A stretch of DNA of 41,528 nucleotides from Lewinellaceae bacterium (GTDB lineage: Bacteria; Bacteroidota; Bacteroidia; Chitinophagales; Saprospiraceae). The notes under the pieces are model-generated. The model made no database searches and was not told the DNA's origin. It saw only the letters and a program-made list of their open reading frames with translations. Each line of letters opens with the position of its first letter. Position 1 is the first letter of the stretch. The position numbers and the translations under genes were made by a program. Below, one piece after another: positions 23,982-32,019 of this stretch. The stretch spans positions 1 through 41,528 of the forward strand of contig JAHEJC010000011.1 of NCBI GenBank assembly GCA_024639065.1. The letters run 5' to 3'.

Positions 23982-24404
23982 TCAATAACAAGGGTTCTGA
24001 ACCAAATTTGGATTAGCGAGAAGCTGATCTTCAGGATTGGCCATAATAAATTACAAGCCGGATCACTGGCTTCTTTTTCCCACCGCCGCATCGGAATATA
24101 CCCCAAACCGAATCAAATCATTGCGGCGATGTCCTTCCATATATAATTCACGCCCCCTTTCTGCTAGCAGTTCTTCCATAGATAATTCAGTCAGATTATC
24201 CAGGCCTGCCCGGGTCTTTATCTGATTGACTAATGTCAAGGCACTTTCTTCATCTCCTGTATGTAACAGTACTTCAGCTTTCATCAGTAAAACATCGGCG
24301 GATCTAACTATTGGAAAATCCTCACTGATATAGCAGTCGCTGCCATCGTGAATAAAATAGGATAACATAGCCTGAAATGAAGCAGCGATTAGAAATTCAA
24401 TCAA
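23982..24404 (-). pseudogene. Decayed susD C-terminal remnant
   Basis: On the minus strand, about 113 codons from 24404 encode an unmistakable SusD C-terminal part: SYFIHDGSDCYISEDFP, VRSADVLLMKAEVLLHTGDE, LLAERGRELYMEGHRRNDLIRFG. The frame is then broken twice. At a run of five T around 24073-24078 it must shift to continue as WEKEASDPA. Near 24035-24040 it must shift again to give PEDQLLANPNLVQNPCY and a stop at 23982-23984, which is the normal SusD ending. The N-terminal ~75% is missing and upstream frames are closed. No susC partner is present. It is the debris of a lost utilisation locus. Confidence 0.85.
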
Positions 24405-24564
24405 AATATTTTTTCAACACATGACCAAAATCATAGAAAATCCTGATGAAAGTCTTATTTTAAAGGTAAAATATGCACTAAACTAGTAGACTTATTTAAT
24501 AACCATTTTAATTAATCAATTTATTAATGATTCCTCATTTTAAGGGGAAATAAAATATCGCAAT

Positions 24565-25116
24565 ATGGAATGGAAGAGTAGCTATAATAAATGGCAACTT
24601 ACTATGCTTACAGTTCTAAGAATTATAATTGGTTGGCATTTTATGTATGAAGGAATCGTAAAGCTCTGGAATCCTGGATGGTCCGCTAAGGGTTACCTAA
24701 CGGATTCCGCAGGATTGTTTGCTGGCTTGTTTGAAGGCATGGCTGGTAATGCTTCAATCATGCAGGCAGTCGACTTTCTAAATGTATGGGGACTGGTCTT
24801 AATAGGAGCAGCCTTGATGTTAGGTGTTTTTACGCGATACGCCATAATCGCAGGAATGATTTTATTAGGTTTTTATTATTTGTCACATCCTCCTTTGATT
24901 GGGATCAAGTACGCATTGCCTAGTGAAGGAAGTTACTTGTGGGTGAACAAGAACTTGATTGAATTATTCGCATTAGGTGTGTTATTGGTATTTCCCACGA
25001 GCCGGATTATTGGATTGGATCGATTGATTTTTGGGAGGCAAGAACACTTATCTGATCAGGATACTTCAACACCAAATGTTTCCGAAAAAAGAAAAGAAGC
25101 AACCCATATCTCCTAA
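24565..25116 (+). CDS. DoxX-family membrane protein
   Basis: The 183-residue protein has four hydrophobic segments (about 12-32, 68-90, 92-112 and 128-150) and the DoxX signature near the N-terminus: LRIIIGWHFMYEGIVKLWNPGW. Later segments FLNVWGLVLIGAALMLGVFTRYA and NLIELFALGVLLVFPTSRIIGLDRL are also typical. DoxX proteins are small inner-membrane proteins; some are subunits of quinol oxidases or thiosulfate:quinone oxidoreductases, but most have no assigned role. The next gene, 18 bp downstream, is a Tat-exported oxidoreductase, so the pair is probably co-transcribed. DoxX might link that enzyme to the quinone pool, which is inference. Confidence 0.88.
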   Translation: MEWKSSYNKWQLTMLTVLRIIIGWHFMYEGIVKLWNPGWSAKGYLTDSAGLFAGLFEGMAGNASIMQAVDFLNVWGLVLIGAALMLGVFTRYAIIAGMILLGFYYLSHPPLIGIKYALPSEGSYLWVNKNLIELFALGVLLVFPTSRIIGLDRLIFGRQEHLSDQDTSTPNVSEKRKEATHIS

Positions 25117-25134
25117 TAATAAAATAAGAACGAA

Positions 25135-26754
25135 ATGGAAAATAATGAAAACAATCATCTTCCAAATGAAGATCGTAAAATAAATCGAAGGGATGTGGTA
25201 CGTGGATTAGCTGCTCTCCCAGTCTTAGGTGCCTTTTTTGTTGGAACAGGTGTAAAGAAAAGTCGTGATGGTAAAATTCGAGATAGCATTTTAGATAAAC
25301 TGAATGTAGATGCGGCTGCACCTCCACCAGTAGGCTCTATGGAAGGAGATCCTATTCGATTGGGGATTATTGGATTTGGTATTAGAGGGGAGCAATTAAT
25401 ACGAGCCTTGGGATTCGCTACGCCGGCATGGAAAGAGAATATGAAAAAATCGGCTATGAAGAATCCGAACGACACCAGGCTTAAAGACCTGATGGAACAA
25501 GAAAATCTGAATGTAAAGGTAACTGGAGTATGTGAGTTATTTGACGTACGGGCTGAATCGGCTTTAGCGACTGTAACCACGGATCAAAATAAACCCAAAC
25601 GATATCGTACCTATCAGGAAATGTTGGATAGTCCGGATATTGATGCGGTGGTGATTGCTTCTCCTGATCACTGGCATGCACCCATGGCCATAGATGCTGC
25701 AAAAGCAGGAAAACATGTATATGTAGAGAAATGCATGACCCACAAATGGCATGAAACTTTTGAGTTGTATGATACTATAAAAAGTACGGGGGCTGTATTC
25801 CAGGTAGGGCACCAGCATCGACAAACTCAAAGTTTTTTGACCGCTCAAGACATTATCAAAAAGAATGTGTTAGGCCATGTGTCTTTAATCCAAACCAATA
25901 CGAATCGGAATTCCGACAATGGTGCCTGGCAATATAATATCCATGAGAAAGCCAGTCCTCAAACCATCGATTGGGATCAATTCTTGGGTAACGCTCCTAA
26001 AATTCCGTTTAACAAAGAACATTTCTTTCGCTGGAGAAAATGGTGGGAATATGGTTCTGGTCTATCTGGGGATTTACTCACTCATGATTATGATCGAATC
26101 AATTGTCTCCTCAATATGGGTATTCCAAAAACGGTGGTTGCTTCCGGTGGTGTTTATACCCACCGCGATGGTAGAACCGTTCCTGATGTTTTCCAGATAA
26201 TCATGGAATATCCTGATTACATAACCGGTACCAGCCAGGAAGCCGGTAAAGAAAAAGGCATGACCTTCATATACAGTGCCACTTTAGGAAATCAATTCAA
26301 TCGATCCACCTTGCTAATGGGTCACGATGCTACTATGGAGTTAGGAGCTTCTTTATTTGTATATCCAGATCCTCGATCTACCCGATATCAAGAGATGATA
26401 GAGGAGGGAATAATTAATACGGATGATCCTATGTATTCTTATAATCCGGCCGCCAAAGGCGTAGATGCTGTGACAGGTGCAACAGCAAAATATTTTGCTA
26501 ATAAAGGATTAATGTACACGTATCGTGATGGAAAACGGGTGGACTCTACCTTCTTGCATTTGAAAGAGTGGTTGAGTTGTATACGACATGGAGGCAAACC
26601 AAGCTGTGGTATAGAAGAAGGTTTTCAAGAAGCCATTTCTGCTCACATGGGAACCATCTCCCTGAGAACTGGTCAACGTGTGGAGTGGGATCCGGTTACC
26701 AGAACGATTAAGGGACTTGAAAATATAGCACTAGATGAAATAAACATGGTATAA
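25135..26754 (+). CDS. Tat-exported Gfo/Idh/MocA-family oxidoreductase
   Basis: This 539-residue protein begins with a twin-arginine signal, NRRDVVRGLAALPVLGAFFVG (RR at 18-19), so it is exported folded, with its cofactor, to the periplasm. A Rossmann dinucleotide fold follows: RLGIIGFGIRG (75-85), VVIASPDHWHAPMAIDAAKAGKHVYVEK (about 172-199). The family EKP motif reads EKC (198-200), so Pro is Cys. The C-terminal alpha/beta substrate domain includes GDLLTHDYDRINCLLNMG, a likely catalytic D/H pair. Gfo/Idh/MocA enzymes oxidise sugars or related compounds, and some act as glycosidases (GH109). I do not see enough to choose. Neighbours are DoxX upstream and a gene-free region downstream. Confidence 0.88.
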   Translation: MENNENNHLPNEDRKINRRDVVRGLAALPVLGAFFVGTGVKKSRDGKIRDSILDKLNVDAAAPPPVGSMEGDPIRLGIIGFGIRGEQLIRALGFATPAWKENMKKSAMKNPNDTRLKDLMEQENLNVKVTGVCELFDVRAESALATVTTDQNKPKRYRTYQEMLDSPDIDAVVIASPDHWHAPMAIDAAKAGKHVYVEKCMTHKWHETFELYDTIKSTGAVFQVGHQHRQTQSFLTAQDIIKKNVLGHVSLIQTNTNRNSDNGAWQYNIHEKASPQTIDWDQFLGNAPKIPFNKEHFFRWRKWWEYGSGLSGDLLTHDYDRINCLLNMGIPKTVVASGGVYTHRDGRTVPDVFQIIMEYPDYITGTSQEAGKEKGMTFIYSATLGNQFNRSTLLMGHDATMELGASLFVYPDPRSTRYQEMIEEGIINTDDPMYSYNPAAKGVDAVTGATAKYFANKGLMYTYRDGKRVDSTFLHLKEWLSCIRHGGKPSCGIEEGFQEAISAHMGTISLRTGQRVEWDPVTRTIKGLENIALDEINMV

Positions 26755-26848
26755 GATAATACCGTGTTATCCGAACGGGAAAGTAGGTAGACCATTCTAT
26801 TGGATTCAGGGCATAATCTAAGTTCTAATGTAATTCATTGATCAAATA

Positions 26849-26912
26849 AATCAGATTATTAGAGAGGAAGACCTTCTGCTTATGTATGAAATAAGATTTA
26901 TGAATTGTCTGA
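26849..26912. repeat. 64-bp direct repeat, copy 1
   Basis: This copy matches 27516-27579 at 61 of 64 positions, both in the same orientation. Weaker similarity continues about 10 bp upstream (with a 4-bp indel) and about 18 bp downstream. The two copies bracket about 600 bp of non-coding DNA that includes the hairpin element. Confidence 0.85.
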
Positions 26913-27083
26913 CTTTTGATTTGGGGACGACCTCAATTGAATTTAGTATTTGTCTGAGACATTGTTGTAGTTTAGATAATGACTATAGGTTTATAGTATA
27001 AGAGGCAGCGTACAAGTAGCCAAATCATATATTAAACCTACTATTGCAAACCGTAATTGTATTAGCCTCAATATTTTTTCTTC

Positions 27084-27125
27084 GTCCTTTTTGCCTTGAT
27101 GCAAAAGGACCAAAAAATCAAGGGC
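27084..27125 (+). ncRNA. Hairpin with pseudoknot potential (dispersed-element-like)
   Basis: GTCCTTTT-T-GC (27084-27094) pairs with GCAAAAGGAC (27101-27110) with one bulged T. The loop region CCTTGAT (27094-27100) is complementary to ATCAAGG (27117-27123), which follows an A-rich linker. The RNA could form an H-type pseudoknot or switch between two hairpins. From memory, closely similar 'CCTTGATGCAAAA ... ATCAAGG' intergenic elements occur in other Bacteroidota, but this was not searched. It may act as a DNA repeat rather than an RNA. Confidence 0.4.
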
Positions 27126-27515
27126 TATATTATTTTCTTAACTCGAATAAAGCACTAAAATCCTAAACTAAAAAAACTCGCCTTAGTCCTTTGTTGGTTG
27201 TGAAGTCATTTTTTGGTTATATCATTTCCTTGTCTTGGTTTTGGCCTCATCCTCAGCTCAAACACTTTTTAGTTCTTAACGGATTTAAGTATTTTATTCG
27301 CTAAAAATAATAATGCCCGGTTTTCTAAACATTAAAAGGGACCGTTATTCTATGAGAGAAATGGGCTAAAATAATCTAACCGAATTAATTTTTTTCCAAT
27401 CTTTTAGTTACAAATAAATTAAGCTTACACGAAATTTTTTACAAAATTGAACATTATCAAATTCACCTTAGTTTAAAAGTTTGCTAATAAAACAATCTTT
27501 TACAACCATTTATCA

Positions 27516-27579
27516 AATCAGGTTATTAGCGAGGAAGACCTTCAGCTTATGTATGAAATAAGATTTATGAATTGTCTGA
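27516..27579. repeat. 64-bp direct repeat, copy 2
   Basis: Second copy of the repeat at 26849-26912. The three differences are single substitutions (A/G, A/C, T/A), so the duplication is fairly recent or conserved. It lies about 50 bp before the tandem-repeat block. Confidence 0.85.
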
Positions 27580-27627
27580 TCTATGATTAAGGGATTAACC
27601 CGTGCTAACAAGTGATTCATTTCAAAC

Positions 27628-27957
27628 CAATGCCAAATCCGATTAGAACTTAAGGAACTTAATCAACTCAATCAACTTAATAACCTACAAGTAGGCTACG
27701 CAATGTATTTTACGGCACGGACTATTTACTACTTTCTAGTCTCTGTGCCAACAAACGAATAATTACATATGAATGCTAAGTTCGATTAGAACTTAATAAA
27801 CTCAACCAACTTAATAAACTACCGGTAGGTGACGCAATGTATTTTACGGTACAGATCTATTTACTATTTACTAATTTCTAGTTCTTATGCAAACAAATGT
27901 TTTACTTAACACGAATGCTATGTCCGATTAGAACTTAATCAACTTAATAAACTAGTT
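27628..27957. repeat. ~142-bp tandem repeat, about 2.3 copies
   Basis: Units begin at 27628, 27771 and 27913, a period of 143 and 142 bp. Each opens with AATGC(C/T)A then CGATTAGAACTTAA, followed by runs of AACTTAAT/AACTCAAT microrepeats. A small dyad (CTACAAGTAG in unit 1, CTACCGGTAG in unit 2) and ACGCAATGTATTTTACGG come next. The third unit is cut after about 45 bp, just before the stop codon of the gene ending at 27960. Confidence 0.8.
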
Positions 27958-27959
27958 TT

Positions 27960-29564
27960 CTATTTAGTTTCAATCTGAATATCCGCAACCAGTTTCTTTA
28001 TTTTACCAGTATTTTTATCAATTTTCATTAATGAAACCTCTTGGCCGATCATTTCATGTTTTGAAGAGTTGATAAAATAGTTTGGCGTGGTTAACGAAAA
28101 GATGAGCTCGTCTCCTTTACAGGTCATTTTTGAAATTTCGGATTTCTTATCCGCTGGAATATATGCCTCAGATACTGAAAAATCTACTATTTTGGATTGT
28201 TCGTTATAAACTATAAAACCAAACCAAGTCTTGAAATAGTCTTTTTTATCTTTTTGTTCATGGTGAATTTCGGTCATTTCTTCCATTTCATATACCACAC
28301 ACCTAAGCTTATTAAGAAGTTCGAAGGATCCTTTATGCTTTACATCAAAGATTGGATCATCTTTAAAGACAGGATCCATCTCTATTGTAATACTTTTTGA
28401 CTCAGATCCCATCAACCTATTTTGACCAAACCAGTGAAAGTTACCGGTTACCTGATGGACTCTGCCAGTGAGCTTTAATTGAAACTCGGACAAAAGGAGT
28501 TGTTCATCTTCTATTGATACAGCCATACTATAATCTTTATGATGGATTAGTTCTGAAGTAAAAGGAATGGATAGTAGTTGGTTTCCATTTTTATCAATAT
28601 TTAAGGTGTGGTAAGCGTGTTTCTTCGGTGATGGTTTGGTGGTATTGGCTGATTGCTCTCTCAAAAGGTACATGACCGATTCAGCATCCTGAGTAAAATC
28701 ATATAATCCGGCTGATTTATAAACTTTGATTGCATTGCTCACGATCATAGGATTATCCCAGGTAAGATCACTGCTTTGAGATTGGTATCCATCACGATCA
28801 TAAACGACGACTTGTTGGTTAAGGTACCTGCTCATTTTTTGAGTTTTATCTTCTTTGTTTATTAAATGATGGTAGCCTATAACCGTACCGTTATAAAATG
28901 AAACGGATTCGTAGCTCTTTTCCCAAAAAATGCTGCTTGTATTTTCATCCACATAATCCATTGGTTGTATGTAGAGATCTTCTTCATAATAAAAGCTGTC
29001 TATTTGGTCACCAGAGGATGCTACCTCATAAGCGATGTATTCATTCCGTTCAAAAGCGTCAGCTAGCCCTTGTTTATAAATGATTGTATTTTCAAAGTGA
29101 TCAAAGTAGGTTTTTTTGGTTGATTTCAAAATGGAATCCATATGCGCTTTCCCATCTACCACACTGTGGTGATCCGCTATAATCGTATTGGGAATGGGGT
29201 CATTTTCCGGGGTAACAAAAATAAATCGATCCGGTGCATTTAAGATCTTGAACATATAAAAACGTGATTTGGTTACCTCCATATTTTGATTTAATTCAAT
29301 TTTCCCATGTCCATATATTTTTCGCAGCGATTGATAATCTGAGATTAAATCAATAAAATTCAGGTCTTTCGCAATAAGACAGGATACGATGACACTGGAA
29401 TCCAGAGTCTCTACTTGAACAATATTTTCTATGGAAAAAGTAACTCCATTAAACGTATTGGGAAGTTCTACAATATTGGTTGTGGTTGGATTCCCAAGAC
29501 TGAGGTAGCTTACACTAGCGATTAGAAGTAATAATTTCTGCATTAGTAATATTATCTTAGTCAA
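27960..29564 (-). CDS. Secreted protein of unknown function
   Basis: I do not recognise this 534-residue protein. It starts with a hydrophobic signal-like segment (MTKIILLMQKLLLLIASVSYLSLG); translation could instead start at the second Met (ATG at 29541-29543). The body is rich in charged and aromatic residues and alternates beta-strand stretches such as SRFYMFKILNAPDRFIFVTPENDP, SFYNGTVIGYHHLI and FELLNKLRCVVYEMEEMTEI, without repeats, a lipobox or a T9SS tail. No catalytic motif is evident. It is probably periplasmic. The C-terminal segment TGKIKKLVADIQIETK ends a beta-rich domain. It stands alone: a repeat-rich non-coding region lies downstream and a degenerate region upstream. Confidence 0.7.
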   Translation of the reverse strand: MTKIILLMQKLLLLIASVSYLSLGNPTTTNIVELPNTFNGVTFSIENIVQVETLDSSVIVSCLIAKDLNFIDLISDYQSLRKIYGHGKIELNQNMEVTKSRFYMFKILNAPDRFIFVTPENDPIPNTIIADHHSVVDGKAHMDSILKSTKKTYFDHFENTIIYKQGLADAFERNEYIAYEVASSGDQIDSFYYEEDLYIQPMDYVDENTSSIFWEKSYESVSFYNGTVIGYHHLINKEDKTQKMSRYLNQQVVVYDRDGYQSQSSDLTWDNPMIVSNAIKVYKSAGLYDFTQDAESVMYLLREQSANTTKPSPKKHAYHTLNIDKNGNQLLSIPFTSELIHHKDYSMAVSIEDEQLLLSEFQLKLTGRVHQVTGNFHWFGQNRLMGSESKSITIEMDPVFKDDPIFDVKHKGSFELLNKLRCVVYEMEEMTEIHHEQKDKKDYFKTWFGFIVYNEQSKIVDFSVSEAYIPADKKSEISKMTCKGDELIFSLTTPNYFINSSKHEMIGQEVSLMKIDKNTGKIKKLVADIQIETK

Positions 29565-29932
29565 ATCTTATTAAAGAAGGCTTCTTTCACTTCAATTTAA
29601 ATACGATCGTTCATAAAAATTAATCAATAAGAATATTGGACGGAAGAAACCGCGATAAGGACCTTATCGATTGCTTTTTAATAAGACGTAAGCAAAACAG
29701 ACAGCCACAGCAAAAATGGAATATTTTTATGATTAAGAAGCTGGTAATCAGCTCAGTGGCTAACGGCCTCTGATGAGTATGGTCACCTATCCCATGATGA
29801 ATTACCACTAAAAGCCACTACAGCTCTAGATGAACTTTGTGAAGCATCATATTCACCATTATTACTTGTAGAGGAAGAATATTGTAAGTAATTTCACAAG
29901 CTGCTGGTAGCAGTATACTGAAGTATAAACGA
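29565..29932. other. Intergenic region with a possible coding remnant and small hairpins
   Basis: A 47-codon open stretch on the plus strand (29748-29891) reads like real protein (WLTASDEYGHLSHDELP, ALDELCEASYSPLLLVEEEY) but has no start and closed frames upstream, so it may be a gene remnant. I do not recognise it. Just before the next gene are two abutting hairpins: CTGCT-GGT-AGCAG (29901-29913) and TATAC-TGAA-GTATA (29914-29927). Nothing else is apparent. Confidence 0.35.
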
Positions 29933-30260
29933 ATGAAGATTCTTGTAAAGTCAATTTTGTTGCTTCTGGTAACAATCTTCTGTCAGTGTAAATCTGAATT
30001 ATTTTTTACACAAGAAAAAATTAATGAAATAGATAAGTTTATTAAACAACAAGTAAACGAAATTGGATTTTCAGGTTATATTTTGATAAGTGAAAAGAAC
30101 AAAATTTTATTAGCTAAAGGAAATGGACTGGCAATATAAAACACCAGAATATGTTTGGGGGGATAATGGACCCAGTGGGATACTAACTTACGTGAATGAT
30201 TTGCATAAGTTTGTAAGAGGATCAGACGCTAGAGAAATACTAAAGGATAAATTTGCATAG
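29933..30260 (+). pseudogene. Internally deleted serine hydrolase (beta-lactamase-family) lipoprotein gene
   Basis: The first 68 codons (29933-30139) give a lipoprotein signal (MKILVKSILLLLVTIFCQC) and the start of a class C beta-lactamase/penicillin-binding-like serine hydrolase, EIDKFIKQQVNEIGFSGYILISEKNKILLAKGNG, then a TAA. In another frame, 30123-30260 encodes WGDNGPSGILTYVNDLHKFV, which resembles the GGPGGI-ST-x-x-DL-x-K-W segment normally found some 200 residues later. The S-x-x-K and Y-x-N catalytic parts are missing. A large internal deletion plus a frame change fits best. The following 200 bp to 30460 hold only degenerate sequence. Confidence 0.7.
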
Positions 30261-30427
30261 AAGATGTATTCTCGAACTCGTAAACCTTTATGGGACGGAA
30301 TAGAAGAAATACTTTTTACAACTCATGCCTAATAGACCAAGATTCACGGTCTTCCGGACCGCAATTATATCTATTGTGGACATAATCAATTCAATAATAC
30401 CAGGAGATTTTATCATAAAACGGAAAA

Positions 30428-30443
30428 ATGACTAATGAGTCAT
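30428..30443. promoter_or_regulatory. Dyad upstream of the sugar porter
   Basis: Perfect inverted repeat ATGACT-AATG-AGTCAT, 17 bp before the ATG at 30461. It could be an operator or a leader hairpin controlling the sugar-use genes. No regulator gene is nearby. Confidence 0.3.
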
Positions 30444-30460
30444 CGAGAAAATAACTAAAA

Positions 30461-31861
30461 ATGGAGGTTCCAAAATTTAATTTTAAATATATTTCTTTCT
30501 TAGCGCTGGTCTCTGCAATGGGAGGCTTTCTTTTCGGATACGACTGGGTAGTCATAGGTGGAGCCAAACCATTTTACGAGTTATATTTTGAAATTGATGA
30601 TCTTCCATCCTTACAAGGCTGGGCAATGAGCAGTGCTCTGATTGGCTGTATCATCGGGGCAGTGTTATCCGGATTTATAGCCGATCGATATGGTCGTAAA
30701 ATTCCATTAATTTTAGCTGCAGCCCTATTCATTTTATCTGCTTTTGGGACTGGGGCCATAAATAACTTTACGCTCTTCATTTTTTTTAGATTAATCGGTG
30801 GAATTGGTATAGGACTCGCCTCCACCTTGTCTCCCATGTATATCGCTGAAATTTCTCCGGCGAAATACCGAGGTCAGTTTGTATCAATTAATCAACTGAC
30901 TATTGTGATCGGTATTCTGGCCGCTCAGATTGTTAATTATTTGGTTGCGGAACCTATCCCTGAAGATTTATCGCCTTCTGGGATTTTAGAATCCTGGAAT
31001 GGACAGATTGGGTGGCGATGGATGTTTTGGGCAGAATTAATTCCGGCATTGGCATTTTTTCTTTTAATGTTTTTGGTGCCAAAAAGCCCGAGGTTTTTGG
31101 TGAAAATTTACCAGGATGAAAAGGCCAGAAGTATCCTTAATAAAATAGGAGGGATGAATTTTGCAACCACCGAACTGAAGAGCATCCAAGAAACTTTAGA
31201 GGATAATAAGCAACAGAAAATCAATATCTCTGCGTTTAAAAATTCGGGCGTAAAATCGATCCTGATTATTGGAATTGTTCTAGCTGTATTTCAACAATGG
31301 TGTGGGATCAATATTATTTTTAATTATGCGGAAGAGATATTTGCAGCTGCAGGTTATAGCGTTGGAGATATGCTTTTCAATATTGTGATCACGGGTAGTG
31401 TAAACCTGGTTTTCACTTTGGTGGCCATGGGTACGGTGGATAGGTGGGGTAGAAGAAAACTCATGTTAATGGGCTCTATCGGATTGGCAATTGTGTACGC
31501 TGTTCTGGGAGTTGCCTATTATAATAATTTTGCCGGATGGCCCATACTTCTTTTAGTGATTATTGCTATTGGTATTTACGCGATGTCATTAGCTCCCATT
31601 ACTTGGGTAGTGCTTTCTGAAATTTTTCCGAATCGTCTGCGAGGCATGGCGATGTCTATTGCCACTTTTTCGCTCTGGGTTGCATCCTTTGTGCTGACAT
31701 TTACTTTCCCAATATTAAACAATACGTTAACGGCCTCAGGTACCTTTTGGCTTTATAGTGTGATTTGCGTATTAGGGTTTATCTTTATTAAGCAAAAATT
31801 GCCAGAAACTAAAGGTAAAAGTCTAGAAGATATTGAATTAGAATTAACTGGTAAAAAATAG
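30461..31861 (+). CDS. Sugar porter (MFS, SP family) sugar:proton symporter
   Basis: The 466-residue, 12-helix transporter has all SP-family signatures: GGFLFGYDWVVIGGA (21-35), DRYGRK (75-80), RLIGGIGIGLASTLSPMYIAEISPAKYRG (110-138), PKSPRFL (207-213), QQWCGINIIFNYAEEIF, DRWGRRKLM, PITWVVLSEIFPNRLRG and PETKGKSLEDIE at the C-terminus. The Q-Q-x-x-G-I-N helix and the W-x-x-x-SEIFP helix line the sugar site in XylE/GLUT homologues. It imports a monosaccharide or small sugar across the inner membrane. It opens a plus-strand run followed by a DUF5107-TPR protein and two GH2-like enzymes, so its cargo is probably the sugar those enzymes release. Confidence 0.93.
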   Translation: MEVPKFNFKYISFLALVSAMGGFLFGYDWVVIGGAKPFYELYFEIDDLPSLQGWAMSSALIGCIIGAVLSGFIADRYGRKIPLILAAALFILSAFGTGAINNFTLFIFFRLIGGIGIGLASTLSPMYIAEISPAKYRGQFVSINQLTIVIGILAAQIVNYLVAEPIPEDLSPSGILESWNGQIGWRWMFWAELIPALAFFLLMFLVPKSPRFLVKIYQDEKARSILNKIGGMNFATTELKSIQETLEDNKQQKINISAFKNSGVKSILIIGIVLAVFQQWCGINIIFNYAEEIFAAAGYSVGDMLFNIVITGSVNLVFTLVAMGTVDRWGRRKLMLMGSIGLAIVYAVLGVAYYNNFAGWPILLLVIIAIGIYAMSLAPITWVVLSEIFPNRLRGMAMSIATFSLWVASFVLTFTFPILNNTLTASGTFWLYSVICVLGFIFIKQKLPETKGKSLEDIELELTGKK

Positions 31862-32019
31862 CTGTGTCCAGGACCAAGATTATATTGAGCATTTTCACTC
31901 TGGGCGCACTGATTACTGAAGGCGTCCAAGGGAGGCCTTTAGGATTTTAGGGCACGCGTCAAGGACATGGTCCACAGTTTAGCACCAAACGTAAAAATGA
32001 GGTAGAAAAAACTCAGAAT

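Larger units (their letters stand above)
26755..27959. other. 1.2-kb gene-free, repeat-rich region
   Basis: No plausible coding sequence occurs on either strand. The region contains a 64-bp direct repeat (26849 and 27516), a hairpin/pseudoknot element (27084-27125) and a ~142-bp tandem repeat (27628-27957), each listed separately. The rest is AT-rich DNA. It separates the Gfo/Idh/MocA gene from the 3' end of an opposite-strand gene, so it has no required promoter for either. Confidence 0.7.

Noticed and set aside
25135-26754. GH109 alpha-N-acetylgalactosaminidase
   Set aside because: GH109 shares the Gfo/Idh/MocA fold and Tat signal, but I cannot confirm its specific signatures by eye, so only the superfamily is called.
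31862-32019. Long imperfect dyad (CTGTGTCCAGGACC near 31863, GGACATGGTCCACAG near 31965) as an attachment or terminator structure
   Set aside because: The arms match only in part and are over 100 bp apart, so chance is a sufficient explanation.
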